64,000 bases of DNA from Treponema_I sp045599005. GTDB taxonomy: Bacteria > Spirochaetota > Spirochaetia > Treponematales > Treponemataceae. The stretch is taken from positions 1 through 64,000 of the forward strand of contig JAZRVF010000011.1 in the NCBI GenBank assembly GCA_045599005.1, given 5' to 3'. The notes beneath the pieces are model-generated. The model saw nothing but the letters and a program-made list of their open reading frames with translations, was not told the DNA's origin and did not search any database. The position numbers and the translations under genes were made by a program. Positions 35,225-44,108 of this stretch are shown here, piece after piece. Each line of letters begins with the position of its first letter. Within the stretch, counting starts at the first letter, position 1.

Positions 35225-35292
35225 TCAAAATTCAAGTGTTTTCAGGACACATGGGTCTGAAGAAAAAGCGGTAATGCAGGAATGACGTTTAA

Positions 35293-35357
35293 GCAAAAAA
35301 AAGGTGTCCGGCAGATGAAGTGATAAATCACACTTCAGGCATCGGACACCATTTTTT
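35293..35357 (-). terminator. Strong two-tier terminator after the SPOR gene (works in both directions)
   Basis: Outer arms GGTGTCCG (35303-35310) and CGGACACC (35343-35350) enclose inner arms TGAAGTG and CACTTCA. Runs of A and T flank both sides, so it could stop transcripts from either strand. Confidence 0.8.
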
Positions 35358-35369
35358 ATTCAATCAGTT

Positions 35370-37967
35370 TTATTTGATCGTGCGAAGGAATGCATCCTTG
35401 AAACCGTACATTCTGAAACGCTCCAGAAGTATCGGGTATTCATCGGCACGGAGAGAACCGATCATCACCTGGACAAGCCCGCTGTCAGTTTCCACAAGCA
35501 CAACCGGGTATTTTGCACCGAACTTATCCAAAGTCTCTTTTGCATTTTCTGCCTTTGAGACAGTCAGAATCTGGATGTAGTAACCTTTTGCAAGATCATC
35601 TCTCTTTACTGTTGGAACACTGGTTCCTTCTGTTTCAGGAACACTCTCAACCACTGGCTCAGGTTCCTTTTCTTCGGACTTTTCAACTGCAACCAGTTCC
35701 GCAGCTGATTCAGACTCCTCTTCATAAGGTTCTTCTTCCACAGGTTCTTTTCCAGTGATTCCAAGTTCTGTAAGAAGGTCACGGATGTTTTCCTGATATT
35801 CAATATCAGCATCATCACTGTAATCAGATCCGGAGAAAACAGGAATGATCATCACTTCAGGCTCGTCGTAGAAGCCCTCATAACTTACATAATCATCAGA
35901 AGCAACAGGCGGCTTAAGTCCCGCAGGTACCAGAGAAACTTCTGTTTCAGCGGAACTTTCCTCAACGGGCTCTGCTGTTTTTTCCTCAACAGTTTCTTCA
36001 GAAACAGTCTCCTCTGCAATCTCCTCGGATTCTTCGGTAACGGCTTCTACAGTTTCACTGTTTTCTTCAATCAGTTCCTCATCTTCAGCAATTTTCTCTG
36101 ATTCAGGAACAACTGCATCATAATCCTGTGCAGATTCTTCGGGAATGACTTCCTCTTTTTCTGCATCAGAATCCAAAGATTCATCACCTTCTTCAGGAAC
36201 ATTTTCTTCTGTCAGGATTTCTTCCTCTTCAACCGGAGTTTCCTCATCTTCAGGAACTGCAGATTCCTCGGCTTCAATTTCCTCATCTTCTACAAAGAAA
36301 TCCTCAGTTTCAGAATCTTCTTCAAGAATTTCTTCTTCTCCATCAGATTCTTCTGACACAGTTTCCGCAGATTCCAAATCAGTTTCTTCTGTCTCAATAT
36401 CTTCTGTTACAATTTCTTCGGCTTCTTCAATAATTTCAGCGGCATCGGCAGATTCCTCCAGAGCGATTCTTTCTGCTTCGGCAGCTTCGGTGGCGGCTTT
36501 CTCAGAAGCGATTCTCTCCAGTTCGGCAGCTTCAGCATCGGCAGCAGCTTTTGCCTCGGCTTCTTTTTCCTGCTTTATAATGCCTTTAAGCCAGTCAACA
36601 AGATCATCTTTATAAAGGGAAATTCCTGATTTTTCCGGCTCTTTCGCAGCTTCAGGCTCAATGACTGTCTCTGGTTCGGAAAGGGTTTCAGGAACAGGAA
36701 GGAAATTTTCTTCCTCATAATAAGGTTCCTCAACTTCAGGCTCCAATCCTGTTTCTTCCTCTGAGCCAAGGAAGTCATATTCTTCATCAAAATCCTCTTC
36801 CAGGATTTCATCAGTCTCTGATTCTGTATTTTCATAAAGAACAGAATCTTCAGAATCAGTTGAAGACTCAGTTTCTTCAGGAAGTTTCTCCTCCCAGACA
36901 TTTCCCTCTCTTTCCAAAAGTTCAGCTTCATCAGTTTCATCCCCATCAAAATCCACTGTTTCTTCAACAACAGGATTCAGATCATAGGGAACTTCTGTGG
37001 AAGCAAAATCACCTTCTTCTTCAGTTTTTTCAGTTTCTTCAAACTCTGCCAGTTTTTCTTCAGATTTTGCAAGAAGGGCTTCTACATACTGAGAAATCAG
37101 GTCATAAGGATAATCTTCTGAACCAGAATCATCTGTCTCCGGCTCCTCAGTCACAGAAATCTCCGTCTCAGTTGATTCAGTAATCTCCGTTTCTTCTGAA
37201 TCATTTTCCGTAGAAACCACTTTCTCAGGAATCACATTATCAGTCATTTCAGAGAGGGCGGGTTCATCATCTGAAGGAAGCTCATCAATTTCATCAGCTG
37301 TTTCCGGCTCTACAGAATCAGCAGTCTCAGTAACCGGATTATTTTCTACAGAATCAGTCTCGGAATCAATTTCCGCTCCGGGAAGTTCTTCTGTCTCCAG
37401 TTCTTCCACAGGTTCTTCTGATTCCTCAGTTTCGGCAGTCTCTTCTTCCGGTCCCTCAGCAAGAATCTCCTCAATGGGAAGAAGCGGTTCCTCAACGTAG
37501 AAAATCGGTTCTTCCACAACAATTGTGGGTTTCTCAAAAACAGGATCATCAATGTTAAGTACAGGATTCACATCTGCATCAGTTTCAGGAGAATAGGCCT
37601 CAATCTTTGATGAGAGCAGAATTGACTGTTCCACATAACCGCTTGTTTTCTTTGTCACTTTTACAATGGTGCTGGAACCTCTGTTTATGCGAAGTTCTCT
37701 TGCAGCTTCAGGAGAAAGAAGAATTGCCACACCTTCGGAAGGATCGATTGTTCCAAAAACCATCACTTCAAGACTGATGTTTGAATTCGGATTTGTAACG
37801 ATCACTGTATCACCAGGAAGAAATCCCGGAGACTTTGCATAGAATCCCACAGGAAGCACACCGATATTTGCAACAACGGCGCGACCATCCAAAGACGGCT
37901 TAACACTTTCTGCAGAGACAGCAGACAAAATCAAAATTGAAAAAAGCAGAGCTGCAATTTTTTTCAT
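35370..37967 (-). CDS. Secreted, Glu-rich protein with C-terminal SPOR domain
   Basis: 865 aa. Signal peptide (about 1-18), then a beta-rich domain (about 25-125: VANIGVLPVGFYAKSPGFLP, DTVIVTNPNSNISLEVMVFG) reminiscent of the barrel domain in RlpA-like proteins. Residues about 130-780 are low complexity, dominated by Glu with Ser, Thr, Ala and Val. The final 75 residues form a SPOR domain (GYYIQILTVSKAENAKETLD, VQVMIGSLRADEYPILLERF), which binds denuded septal peptidoglycan. The acidic part may be an extended spacer. Coupled by ATGA overlap to the gene upstream. Confidence 0.8.
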   Translation of the reverse strand: MKKIAALLFSILILSAVSAESVKPSLDGRAVVANIGVLPVGFYAKSPGFLPGDTVIVTNPNSNISLEVMVFGTIDPSEGVAILLSPEAARELRINRGSSTIVKVTKKTSGYVEQSILLSSKIEAYSPETDADVNPVLNIDDPVFEKPTIVVEEPIFYVEEPLLPIEEILAEGPEEETAETEESEEPVEELETEELPGAEIDSETDSVENNPVTETADSVEPETADEIDELPSDDEPALSEMTDNVIPEKVVSTENDSEETEITESTETEISVTEEPETDDSGSEDYPYDLISQYVEALLAKSEEKLAEFEETEKTEEEGDFASTEVPYDLNPVVEETVDFDGDETDEAELLEREGNVWEEKLPEETESSTDSEDSVLYENTESETDEILEEDFDEEYDFLGSEEETGLEPEVEEPYYEEENFLPVPETLSEPETVIEPEAAKEPEKSGISLYKDDLVDWLKGIIKQEKEAEAKAAADAEAAELERIASEKAATEAAEAERIALEESADAAEIIEEAEEIVTEDIETEETDLESAETVSEESDGEEEILEEDSETEDFFVEDEEIEAEESAVPEDEETPVEEEEILTEENVPEEGDESLDSDAEKEEVIPEESAQDYDAVVPESEKIAEDEELIEENSETVEAVTEESEEIAEETVSEETVEEKTAEPVEESSAETEVSLVPAGLKPPVASDDYVSYEGFYDEPEVMIIPVFSGSDYSDDADIEYQENIRDLLTELGITGKEPVEEEPYEEESESAAELVAVEKSEEKEPEPVVESVPETEGTSVPTVKRDDLAKGYYIQILTVSKAENAKETLDKFGAKYPVVLVETDSGLVQVMIGSLRADEYPILLERFRMYGFKDAFLRTIK

Positions 37968-38494
37968 CTTTTTCCTCCCGATTTTATGGCTTTGAATTCC
38001 TTTATTTTATCATTTATCGAATCGGCAATATTCTGCGCCATCTTTTTTATACCTGATGAAGAACTGGTTTCCTTTGCAGAAAAACTCAATCCGGTCTGTC
38101 TGAAAACCTCAGTATTGTCGGAAACATTTGTGATCACATAATCAATTGACTGAATGTCTGAAGCAATGGCTGTGCTTACGTTTGTGGATCCGCGCACAAA
38201 ATTGACTGAAACCACCACGAAATAATCCATACAGCCACTGACCGCATCGGAGAATGCATAAAATATGTCGTTCTCTGCCGCAGCACCTTTTGTTACGGGA
38301 CTGTCAGAAACAATGTGCCCCATGTCATAAAGTTCGCTGAGCAGATTTGAAGAAAAAGCCTTTGTTGTCTCACGGATTGAAAGCATTTCGCCCTGTGCTT
38401 CCTGCTGGTTGAACAATATGCTTATGTTCGCCGGATGCACCCAGGCAGCGGCTGCAAAAAGCAGGCACAAAACACTCATCAGTTGTCTGCGCAT
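37964..38494 (-). CDS. Exported protein of unknown function, operon partner of the SPOR protein
   Basis: 176 aa from ATG 38494 with GGAGGGG upstream; the longer frame to 38596 has no start support. Signal peptide (about 1-22, ending WVHPA), then a compact domain with NQQEAQGEMLSIRETTKAFS and YFVVVSVNFVRGSTNVSTAI, and a Lys-rich end. The pattern (periplasmic, alternating strands, a conserved V-N-F-V-R-G segment) is common in spirochete exported proteins, but I cannot name it. Overlaps the SPOR gene by 4 bp. Confidence 0.7.
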   Translation of the reverse strand: MRRQLMSVLCLLFAAAAWVHPANISILFNQQEAQGEMLSIRETTKAFSSNLLSELYDMGHIVSDSPVTKGAAAENDIFYAFSDAVSGCMDYFVVVSVNFVRGSTNVSTAIASDIQSIDYVITNVSDNTEVFRQTGLSFSAKETSSSSGIKKMAQNIADSINDKIKEFKAIKSGGKR

Positions 38495-38660
38495 TTTCCC
38501 CTCCAAGTATAAATGGCACCTATTCTTTTTTATTCTCGGCAGAACAGGATTCCGGTTTAAGCAAAAAAAAAGAGTTTTAAAGTAAATCCGGTTCAAATCC
38601 GTGTTTGCATTTTTATTTTGGATATAATAGAATAATCTGCACTAATCAGGAGGAACGCCC

Positions 38661-40199
38661 GTGCCTACACCTACAGAAAAATCGCTTTACATAATCGGAG
38701 CAGGTTTTGCAGGGCAGATGATTGCTGAAGACATAAAACACAAAAAGATTTTCGGAACAGTTGCCGCATTTCTGGACGATGACGAATCCATCATAGGAAA
38801 AAAGATAGATGACATTCCTGTTCTCGGACCCATCAACCATTTTATCTCTTTCCTGCGCCACACTGATTCTGACGAAGCGATCATTGCGATGCCTTCTGTT
38901 CCCAACGAACGGATAAGACAGGTTTATGACGAACTTGTACGCTGCGGTTTCAGGCACATCCGCATTCTTCCTGCGATTTCCCAGGTTATTGAGGGCAATG
39001 CCCATTTTGTCCAGGCAAGGGAGATTGACCCTCTGGACATTCTCGGCCGGACTCCTGTAACCATTTCCCTTAAAGAAAGCCTTGCCTACCTGAGAGGAAA
39101 ACGTGTTCTTGTAACAGGTGCCGGCGGATCCATCGGCTCTGAACTTGCCCGTCAGCTTCTGAGCGGCGGCGCAGAACGGCTTTATCTTTTTGGCCACGGG
39201 GAAAACTCGATTTATCAGATTGACCGGGAACTCCGGCTTCTTCAGAAAGAAGGTGTTGGCGAAAAGGCAACCATTGTTCCGGTGATCGGGGAACTTAAAG
39301 ACCGCAGTTACATGGAATGGATCCTGAAACAGCTGCACTGCGACATTGTTTTCCATTGCGCCGCGTACAAACATGTACCTTTAATGGAAGAGAACCCGGT
39401 TGCAGTGATCGAGAACAATGTCCTGGGTACAAAAAATCTCCTTGATGCTTCCCTTGCCGCAGGTGTTTCACGTTTTGTGCTGATTTCCACAGACAAGGCC
39501 GTAGAGCCGGTAAGCGTTTACGGTGTCTCAAAAATGCTCTGTGAAAAGCTTGTACTTGAGGCTTCCAGAACTCTTACAGATTCCGGAGAGGACAGGGACA
39601 AAGCCTATATGTTCGTGCGTTTCGGAAATGTTCTCGGATCACGGGGCTCCGTTCTTCCAGTATTCATGAACCAGATAAAGAACGGCGGACCTCTTACGGT
39701 CACGGACAGAGAAGTCAAGCGCTATTTCATGACAATACCCGAAGCCTGCTCACTGGTGCTCAAGACCGGAGGCGTCGGCACAAACGGGATTCCCTACATG
39801 CTTGACATGGGCGAACCCATACGGATTCTGGAACTTGCAGAGCAGTGCATAAGGTTTTCCGGACTTGAGCCTTATAAAGACGTACAGATTGAAATCACAG
39901 GGCTCCGAAAAGGCGAACGTCTTGACGAGCCTCTCTGGCTTGAGGAAGAGAACCCGAGACAGACACAGTATCCAAAAATCATGCAGCTTACACCACCGAA
40001 AGATAATTTCTCTGGAGAAAACCTTAATAATCTGCTGAGACAGCTTGATGAAATCTGCACAGGCAGAGATATTTCTGACTCTCCCGAAGCGGCGGAAAAA
40101 TACAGAAACAAAGAACTTCTCAAAGCAATCCTCAGTGATCAGGTGCCCAGTTACAGGCAGTTTCTGGAATCCGGCAGGGAAAAGACAGGTTCAAAATGA
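38661..40199 (+). CDS. Nucleotide-sugar 4,6-dehydratase/epimerase, CapD/FlaA1-like
   Basis: 512 aa from GTG 38661 with AGGAGG 8 nt upstream. Residues about 8-135 form a CoA-binding-like Rossmann domain (SLYIIGAGFAGQMIAEDI; AAFLDDDESIIGKKID). Residues about 145-440 are the SDR domain, with VTGAGGSIGSELARQLL, VFHCAAYKHVPLME and STDKAVEPVSVYGVSK (Tyr-x3-Lys). Related PglF/WbpM enzymes carry four N-terminal membrane helices; this one lacks them. Likely converts a UDP-N-acetylhexosamine to a 4-keto-6-deoxy sugar for the aminotransferase that follows. Confidence 0.85.
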   Translation: MPTPTEKSLYIIGAGFAGQMIAEDIKHKKIFGTVAAFLDDDESIIGKKIDDIPVLGPINHFISFLRHTDSDEAIIAMPSVPNERIRQVYDELVRCGFRHIRILPAISQVIEGNAHFVQAREIDPLDILGRTPVTISLKESLAYLRGKRVLVTGAGGSIGSELARQLLSGGAERLYLFGHGENSIYQIDRELRLLQKEGVGEKATIVPVIGELKDRSYMEWILKQLHCDIVFHCAAYKHVPLMEENPVAVIENNVLGTKNLLDASLAAGVSRFVLISTDKAVEPVSVYGVSKMLCEKLVLEASRTLTDSGEDRDKAYMFVRFGNVLGSRGSVLPVFMNQIKNGGPLTVTDREVKRYFMTIPEACSLVLKTGGVGTNGIPYMLDMGEPIRILELAEQCIRFSGLEPYKDVQIEITGLRKGERLDEPLWLEEENPRQTQYPKIMQLTPPKDNFSGENLNNLLRQLDEICTGRDISDSPEAAEKYRNKELLKAILSDQVPSYRQFLESGREKTGSK

Positions 40200-41374
40200 C
40201 AGCAGACAACGATCCGATTCCTTTTTTCAAAGCAGACATAGGCCCGGAAGAAGAAAACGCAGTTTTGCGCGTTTTAAGAAGCGGCTGGCTTACTACCGCA
40301 AAGGAGACAAAAGCCTTTGAGGAAGAATTCAGCGCCTTTACGGGAGCAAAGCACAGTCTTGCAGTGAACAGCAACACATCAGGGCTGGTGCTCTCAATGG
40401 AAGCATGCGAAATAAGGGAAGGAACAAAAATTCTTACAACACCCTACACCTTTGTTTCCACGGCAACTTCCGCAAGACACCTGGGAGCCCATGTGGTTTA
40501 CGCGGACATCGAAAAAGACACATACAGCATTGATCCCGAACAGATTGAGGCAAAGCTCAAGGCGGATTCTTCCATCAGAGCCATTGTTCCTGTACACATT
40601 GCGGGCAATCCCTGCAACATGAAAGCAATTCTTGACATTGCAGAAAAATACGGCGTGCGTGTGATTGAAGACGCGGCCCACGCTTTTCCCGCCAGAACTG
40701 ATCTCGGTTACTGCGGAACATTGGGAGACACAGGTGTCTTTTCCTTTTATGCAACAAAAACCATCACCACCGGTGAAGGCGGAATGATCTGCACCAATGA
40801 TGACGAACTTGCAGAACGTATGTCCACAATGCGCCTCCACGGAATTGACAGAAACGTCTGGGACCGCTACACCTCCAAAACTGCTTCCTGGCAGTACGAT
40901 GTGACGGAAGCCGGATTCAAGTTCAACCTGCCTGATATTCTTAGCGCCATGGGCCGTGAACAGCTTAAGAAAGCAAACCGGCTTTTTGAGAACCGAAGAA
41001 AAATTGCGGAAAAATACAACCGGGCTTTTGCAGACTGTGATTTTCTCCGGATTCCACCTGACGGACAGGGTAATGCCTGGCATCTTTACATAATCAGGAT
41101 TGTTCCTGAAAAACTGAGTATCTCACGTGATGAATTTGCCGCGGAACTTCAGAGGCGCGGTATTGCGATATCAATGCATTTTATTCCCCATTATCATTTC
41201 TCCTACTGGAAAAACCTTTACGGTCTTGACAGCAGAGATTTTCCCAACGCAGAGGAAAAATTCATGGCAAGCATCACTTTACCAATGTTTCCTTCCATGA
41301 CAGAAGACCAGGTGGAAAGAGTCATAAAAACTGTAAAAGACATAGGCAGCGAGAACTACAGGAATCAGGGTTAG
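40196..41374 (+). CDS. DegT/DnrJ/EryC1-family sugar aminotransferase
   Basis: 392 aa. PLP fold type I with GWLTTAKETKAFEEEFSAF at the N-terminus, VNSNTSGLVLSMEA, the acidic pair in VIEDAAHAFPA and the PLP-binding Lys in FYATKTITTGEGGM. Transfers an amino group to a 4-keto sugar, the expected product of the dehydratase immediately upstream, with which it overlaps by 4 bp. Together they should make a 4-amino-4,6-dideoxyhexose for a surface glycan or flagellin. Confidence 0.9.
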   Translation: MTADNDPIPFFKADIGPEEENAVLRVLRSGWLTTAKETKAFEEEFSAFTGAKHSLAVNSNTSGLVLSMEACEIREGTKILTTPYTFVSTATSARHLGAHVVYADIEKDTYSIDPEQIEAKLKADSSIRAIVPVHIAGNPCNMKAILDIAEKYGVRVIEDAAHAFPARTDLGYCGTLGDTGVFSFYATKTITTGEGGMICTNDDELAERMSTMRLHGIDRNVWDRYTSKTASWQYDVTEAGFKFNLPDILSAMGREQLKKANRLFENRRKIAEKYNRAFADCDFLRIPPDGQGNAWHLYIIRIVPEKLSISRDEFAAELQRRGIAISMHFIPHYHFSYWKNLYGLDSRDFPNAEEKFMASITLPMFPSMTEDQVERVIKTVKDIGSENYRNQG

Positions 41375-41376
41375 AA

Positions 41377-43623
41377 ATGGCAAAAAGGAAAACCGCAAAA
41401 GGAACCACAGAAAACACGGCTTCAAAAAACCAGTATGTCTCAAACTTTTACAGCGATCTTGAGAAAGACGGCATGCTTCATGCTGTGCTGCTGAGAAGTC
41501 CGCAGAAAAATGGCATGATTAAAGAAATTGTGCTTTCAGCTTCTGAGGGTGACGACATCCACCTGATTACCGCAAAAGATATTCCCGGAAAAAATCACGT
41601 GGAGACTGTGGGCACACATATGCCTTTGCTTGCCGACAGAGAAGTTTTTTACGCAGGTCAGCCGGTTGCCATTGTTGCCGGTCCTGACATGAAGAAACTG
41701 CAGACTCTTCTGGAATCAGCAGAAATTGTTTTTGAAGAACCGGAAGCACCGGAGACAGAAGCCGGCGGAGAAAGCGGAGTTACAGATAATCAGGAAGCAG
41801 AGGCAGCCCTGTCTGGGCAGGAAGCTGAAAACCAGGCGGAAATTTCCCAGGAGATTAAGGCAGAAACGGTTGAGACAGAGGCTGGGAAGGAAGACGATAC
41901 AAAATCTTCCCAACAGGCAGAACCAGTTTCCGTTCCTGAACAGATGCAGAATCAGGATGAGAAAGTCCTGTACAGAAGAACGGTCACCTGGGGCGATTAT
42001 GAGACTCTTTTTCGGGAATCTCCAAATCACCTTGAAAACACATTCACCTTCAATCTGCAGAAAAGCAGTTACACGGAAACAAACGGTGCCTTCGCTGATT
42101 TTTCCGGAGATTCTCTTGAAATCCACACCCCAACAAAATGGATGTCTCACCTGAGGAAAAATCTTTGTTCCGTACTGGGAATCACAGAAGACAGACTGAA
42201 TATTCACCGGACACCCTCAACAGCAGAACAGACCAACAGCGTGTGGAACAATACGGTTCTTTCCTGTCTCTGCGCCGTGGCTTCATACTGCACAGAACAG
42301 CCTGTTATGCTTTCTCTGAGCCGTGAGGAACAGGAGACTTTCATTGACAGAGAGCCTTCAGTGACAATAACCCACCAGACCGCTTTCACTGACGAAGGTG
42401 CAATCTCAGCGGCAAAGGTCAGCATCACCTTGGAGACAAGTCCCTACAGCCCATTTATCTCCAACTTCATAGATCATCTTGCACTTTCCGCTTACGGAGC
42501 CTACAAACCCGCATCAGTTTTAATCGAAGTTAAAGCCCTGGAAGCAAATGTTTCTCCCTTTGCTTTCCAGATGCAGAGTGCAAACTCCCAGGCCTTCTTC
42601 GCCCTTGAAAGTCAGATTTACTCAGTCTGCACAAAACTGCACCTTACACCCATCGAAGTCCATCTGAAAAACTTTTTTCCAGGTGCTCTTTTTGCCCGTC
42701 CTGTCATTCCCTATGTAATCGAGAACACTGATCTTTTCGGCATATATGAATCGATTCAGGTGAAAAGTGATTTCCTGAGGAAATACAGTTCCTACAACTT
42801 CATGCACCTTTCAGACAGCAGTTATTCAGAGACTTTTCCCGTTCGCGGCATAGGTTTCTCAACCGCTTTTGAAGGAAACGGCTACTACGACGAAACGCTC
42901 AACGCACTCAAGCAGAAAATCGCGGTCACAATGGAGACAGACAGCTCCATCACAGTCCATCTTCCCCAGCCTTCCCGTTCCATAGCAAACATCTGGAAGC
43001 GGATTGTCTCAGAAGAACTGGAAGTTCCACAGGAGACAGTGCGCATTGACGAAAGCGATCCCGAGCTGAACAACTCCGCCCTGCCCGAAACCCTGATGAA
43101 CAACGTGAATATTGTTTCCACCCTGATCCAGAAGTGCTGCCAGGGAATCCAGAAACAGAGATTCAGAACGCCGCTGCCCATCACCGTAAAAAAAGGACTG
43201 AGCATTTCCAACAAAAAACTCTGGGATTCAGAAACTTTTACGGGAACGCCTTATTATTCAACCACCTGGGGAGCTGCAGTCTGTGAGATCGAAATAAACC
43301 CCGTGATTTACGAAATCGGAATCAGAAACCTCTGGATTACCATCAACTGCGGAAAAATGATGGATAAAAAACAGGCACAGTCTTCAGTGCTGAGGGAAAC
43401 TCAGTATGTGCTCAAAAATCTTATCGATAAAGTCCCTCTTGTTCCGTCAAAAATCCATATTGACTTTCAGGAAAGTGAGGATGAGCCCAGACAGATCGGA
43501 CAGCTTATCCGTTCCATCGTACCTGCAGCCTTTGCAAGTGCGGTTTCTCAGGGAATAAAAAGTACAATTCTTGAGATGCCCCTCAAGAACAGTTCAGTCT
43601 ACAGGATGGTTACCCCACAATGA
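41377..43623 (+). CDS. Divergent xanthine-dehydrogenase-family large subunit
   Basis: 748 aa. Residues about 20-115 align with the a/b hammerhead domain (MLHAVLLRSPQKNGMI; HMPLLADREVFYAGQPVAIV). Residues about 118-195 are a Glu/Ala/Gln-rich insert. The large domain follows the family plan (ENTFTF, PVMLSLSREEQETF, and a C-terminal AAFASAV), but the usual Mo-pterin loops are missing: where GGGFGGK is expected the sequence reads HRTPSTAEQTNS, and no GVGE is seen before the C-terminal helix. It may not bind molybdopterin. Followed by FeS and FAD subunits with overlaps. Confidence 0.7.
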   Translation: MAKRKTAKGTTENTASKNQYVSNFYSDLEKDGMLHAVLLRSPQKNGMIKEIVLSASEGDDIHLITAKDIPGKNHVETVGTHMPLLADREVFYAGQPVAIVAGPDMKKLQTLLESAEIVFEEPEAPETEAGGESGVTDNQEAEAALSGQEAENQAEISQEIKAETVETEAGKEDDTKSSQQAEPVSVPEQMQNQDEKVLYRRTVTWGDYETLFRESPNHLENTFTFNLQKSSYTETNGAFADFSGDSLEIHTPTKWMSHLRKNLCSVLGITEDRLNIHRTPSTAEQTNSVWNNTVLSCLCAVASYCTEQPVMLSLSREEQETFIDREPSVTITHQTAFTDEGAISAAKVSITLETSPYSPFISNFIDHLALSAYGAYKPASVLIEVKALEANVSPFAFQMQSANSQAFFALESQIYSVCTKLHLTPIEVHLKNFFPGALFARPVIPYVIENTDLFGIYESIQVKSDFLRKYSSYNFMHLSDSSYSETFPVRGIGFSTAFEGNGYYDETLNALKQKIAVTMETDSSITVHLPQPSRSIANIWKRIVSEELEVPQETVRIDESDPELNNSALPETLMNNVNIVSTLIQKCCQGIQKQRFRTPLPITVKKGLSISNKKLWDSETFTGTPYYSTTWGAAVCEIEINPVIYEIGIRNLWITINCGKMMDKKQAQSSVLRETQYVLKNLIDKVPLVPSKIHIDFQESEDEPRQIGQLIRSIVPAAFASAVSQGIKSTILEMPLKNSSVYRMVTPQ

Positions 43624-44108
43624 ACATACCGGTGATTGTCAACGATAAAGAGATAACATTCAACGCAAAACCAGATGATTCCCTGGCCGACGTCCTCCGA
43701 AGCTATGGGTTCAAATCTGTCAAATGCGGATGCAGACGGGGACTCTGCGGTTCCTGCACCGTACTTCTTGAGGAAAAGCCTGTCTGCGCATGCAGAAAGC
43801 CTATCGCTTCGGTAAGGGGCCAGCATGTGACAACAATGGAAGGTTTTATGTCCACACAGATTTACGCAGACATAACAAAGGGCTTTGAACAGGCCGGAAT
43901 CCATCTGTGCGGTTTCTGCAATGCGGGCAAATATTTTGCTGCCTACGAAATCCTTAACAGCGGATCAAGGCCTACACAGGAATCCATCACAGAATACACA
44001 AATTCTTTTACCTGCGAATGCACTGAAAACTCAAAAGTGATCTCAGGAATTCTTACAGCCGCCACATTACACAGAAAACACAGTTCGGGAAGCGACAATG
44101 CCAATTAA
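43620..44108 (+). CDS. [2Fe-2S] subunit of a xanthine-dehydrogenase-like complex
   Basis: 162 aa. Plant-type ferredoxin cluster ligands in VKCGCRRGLCGSC with a fourth Cys in PVCAC, then the second cluster of the family: CGFC (about residue 97-100) and CEC near the C-terminus. All eight ligands of the two-cluster subunit appear present. It would pass electrons between the large and FAD subunits. Overlaps the large-subunit gene by 4 bp and the FAD gene by 11 bp. Confidence 0.85.
   Translation: MNIPVIVNDKEITFNAKPDDSLADVLRSYGFKSVKCGCRRGLCGSCTVLLEEKPVCACRKPIASVRGQHVTTMEGFMSTQIYADITKGFEQAGIHLCGFCNAGKYFAAYEILNSGSRPTQESITEYTNSFTCECTENSKVISGILTAATLHRKHSSGSDNAN

Noticed and set aside
36145..36615. 156-codon Ser-rich plus-strand frame
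   Set aside because: Antisense of the Glu-rich repeat; Glu codons read as Ser/Phe on the other strand.
38646..39374. 242-codon minus-strand frame opposite the dehydratase gene
   Set aside because: No recognisable motifs, while the plus strand has clear SDR motifs throughout.
41716..42207. 163-codon minus-strand frame
   Set aside because: Opposite the Glu-rich insert of the large subunit; a composition effect.
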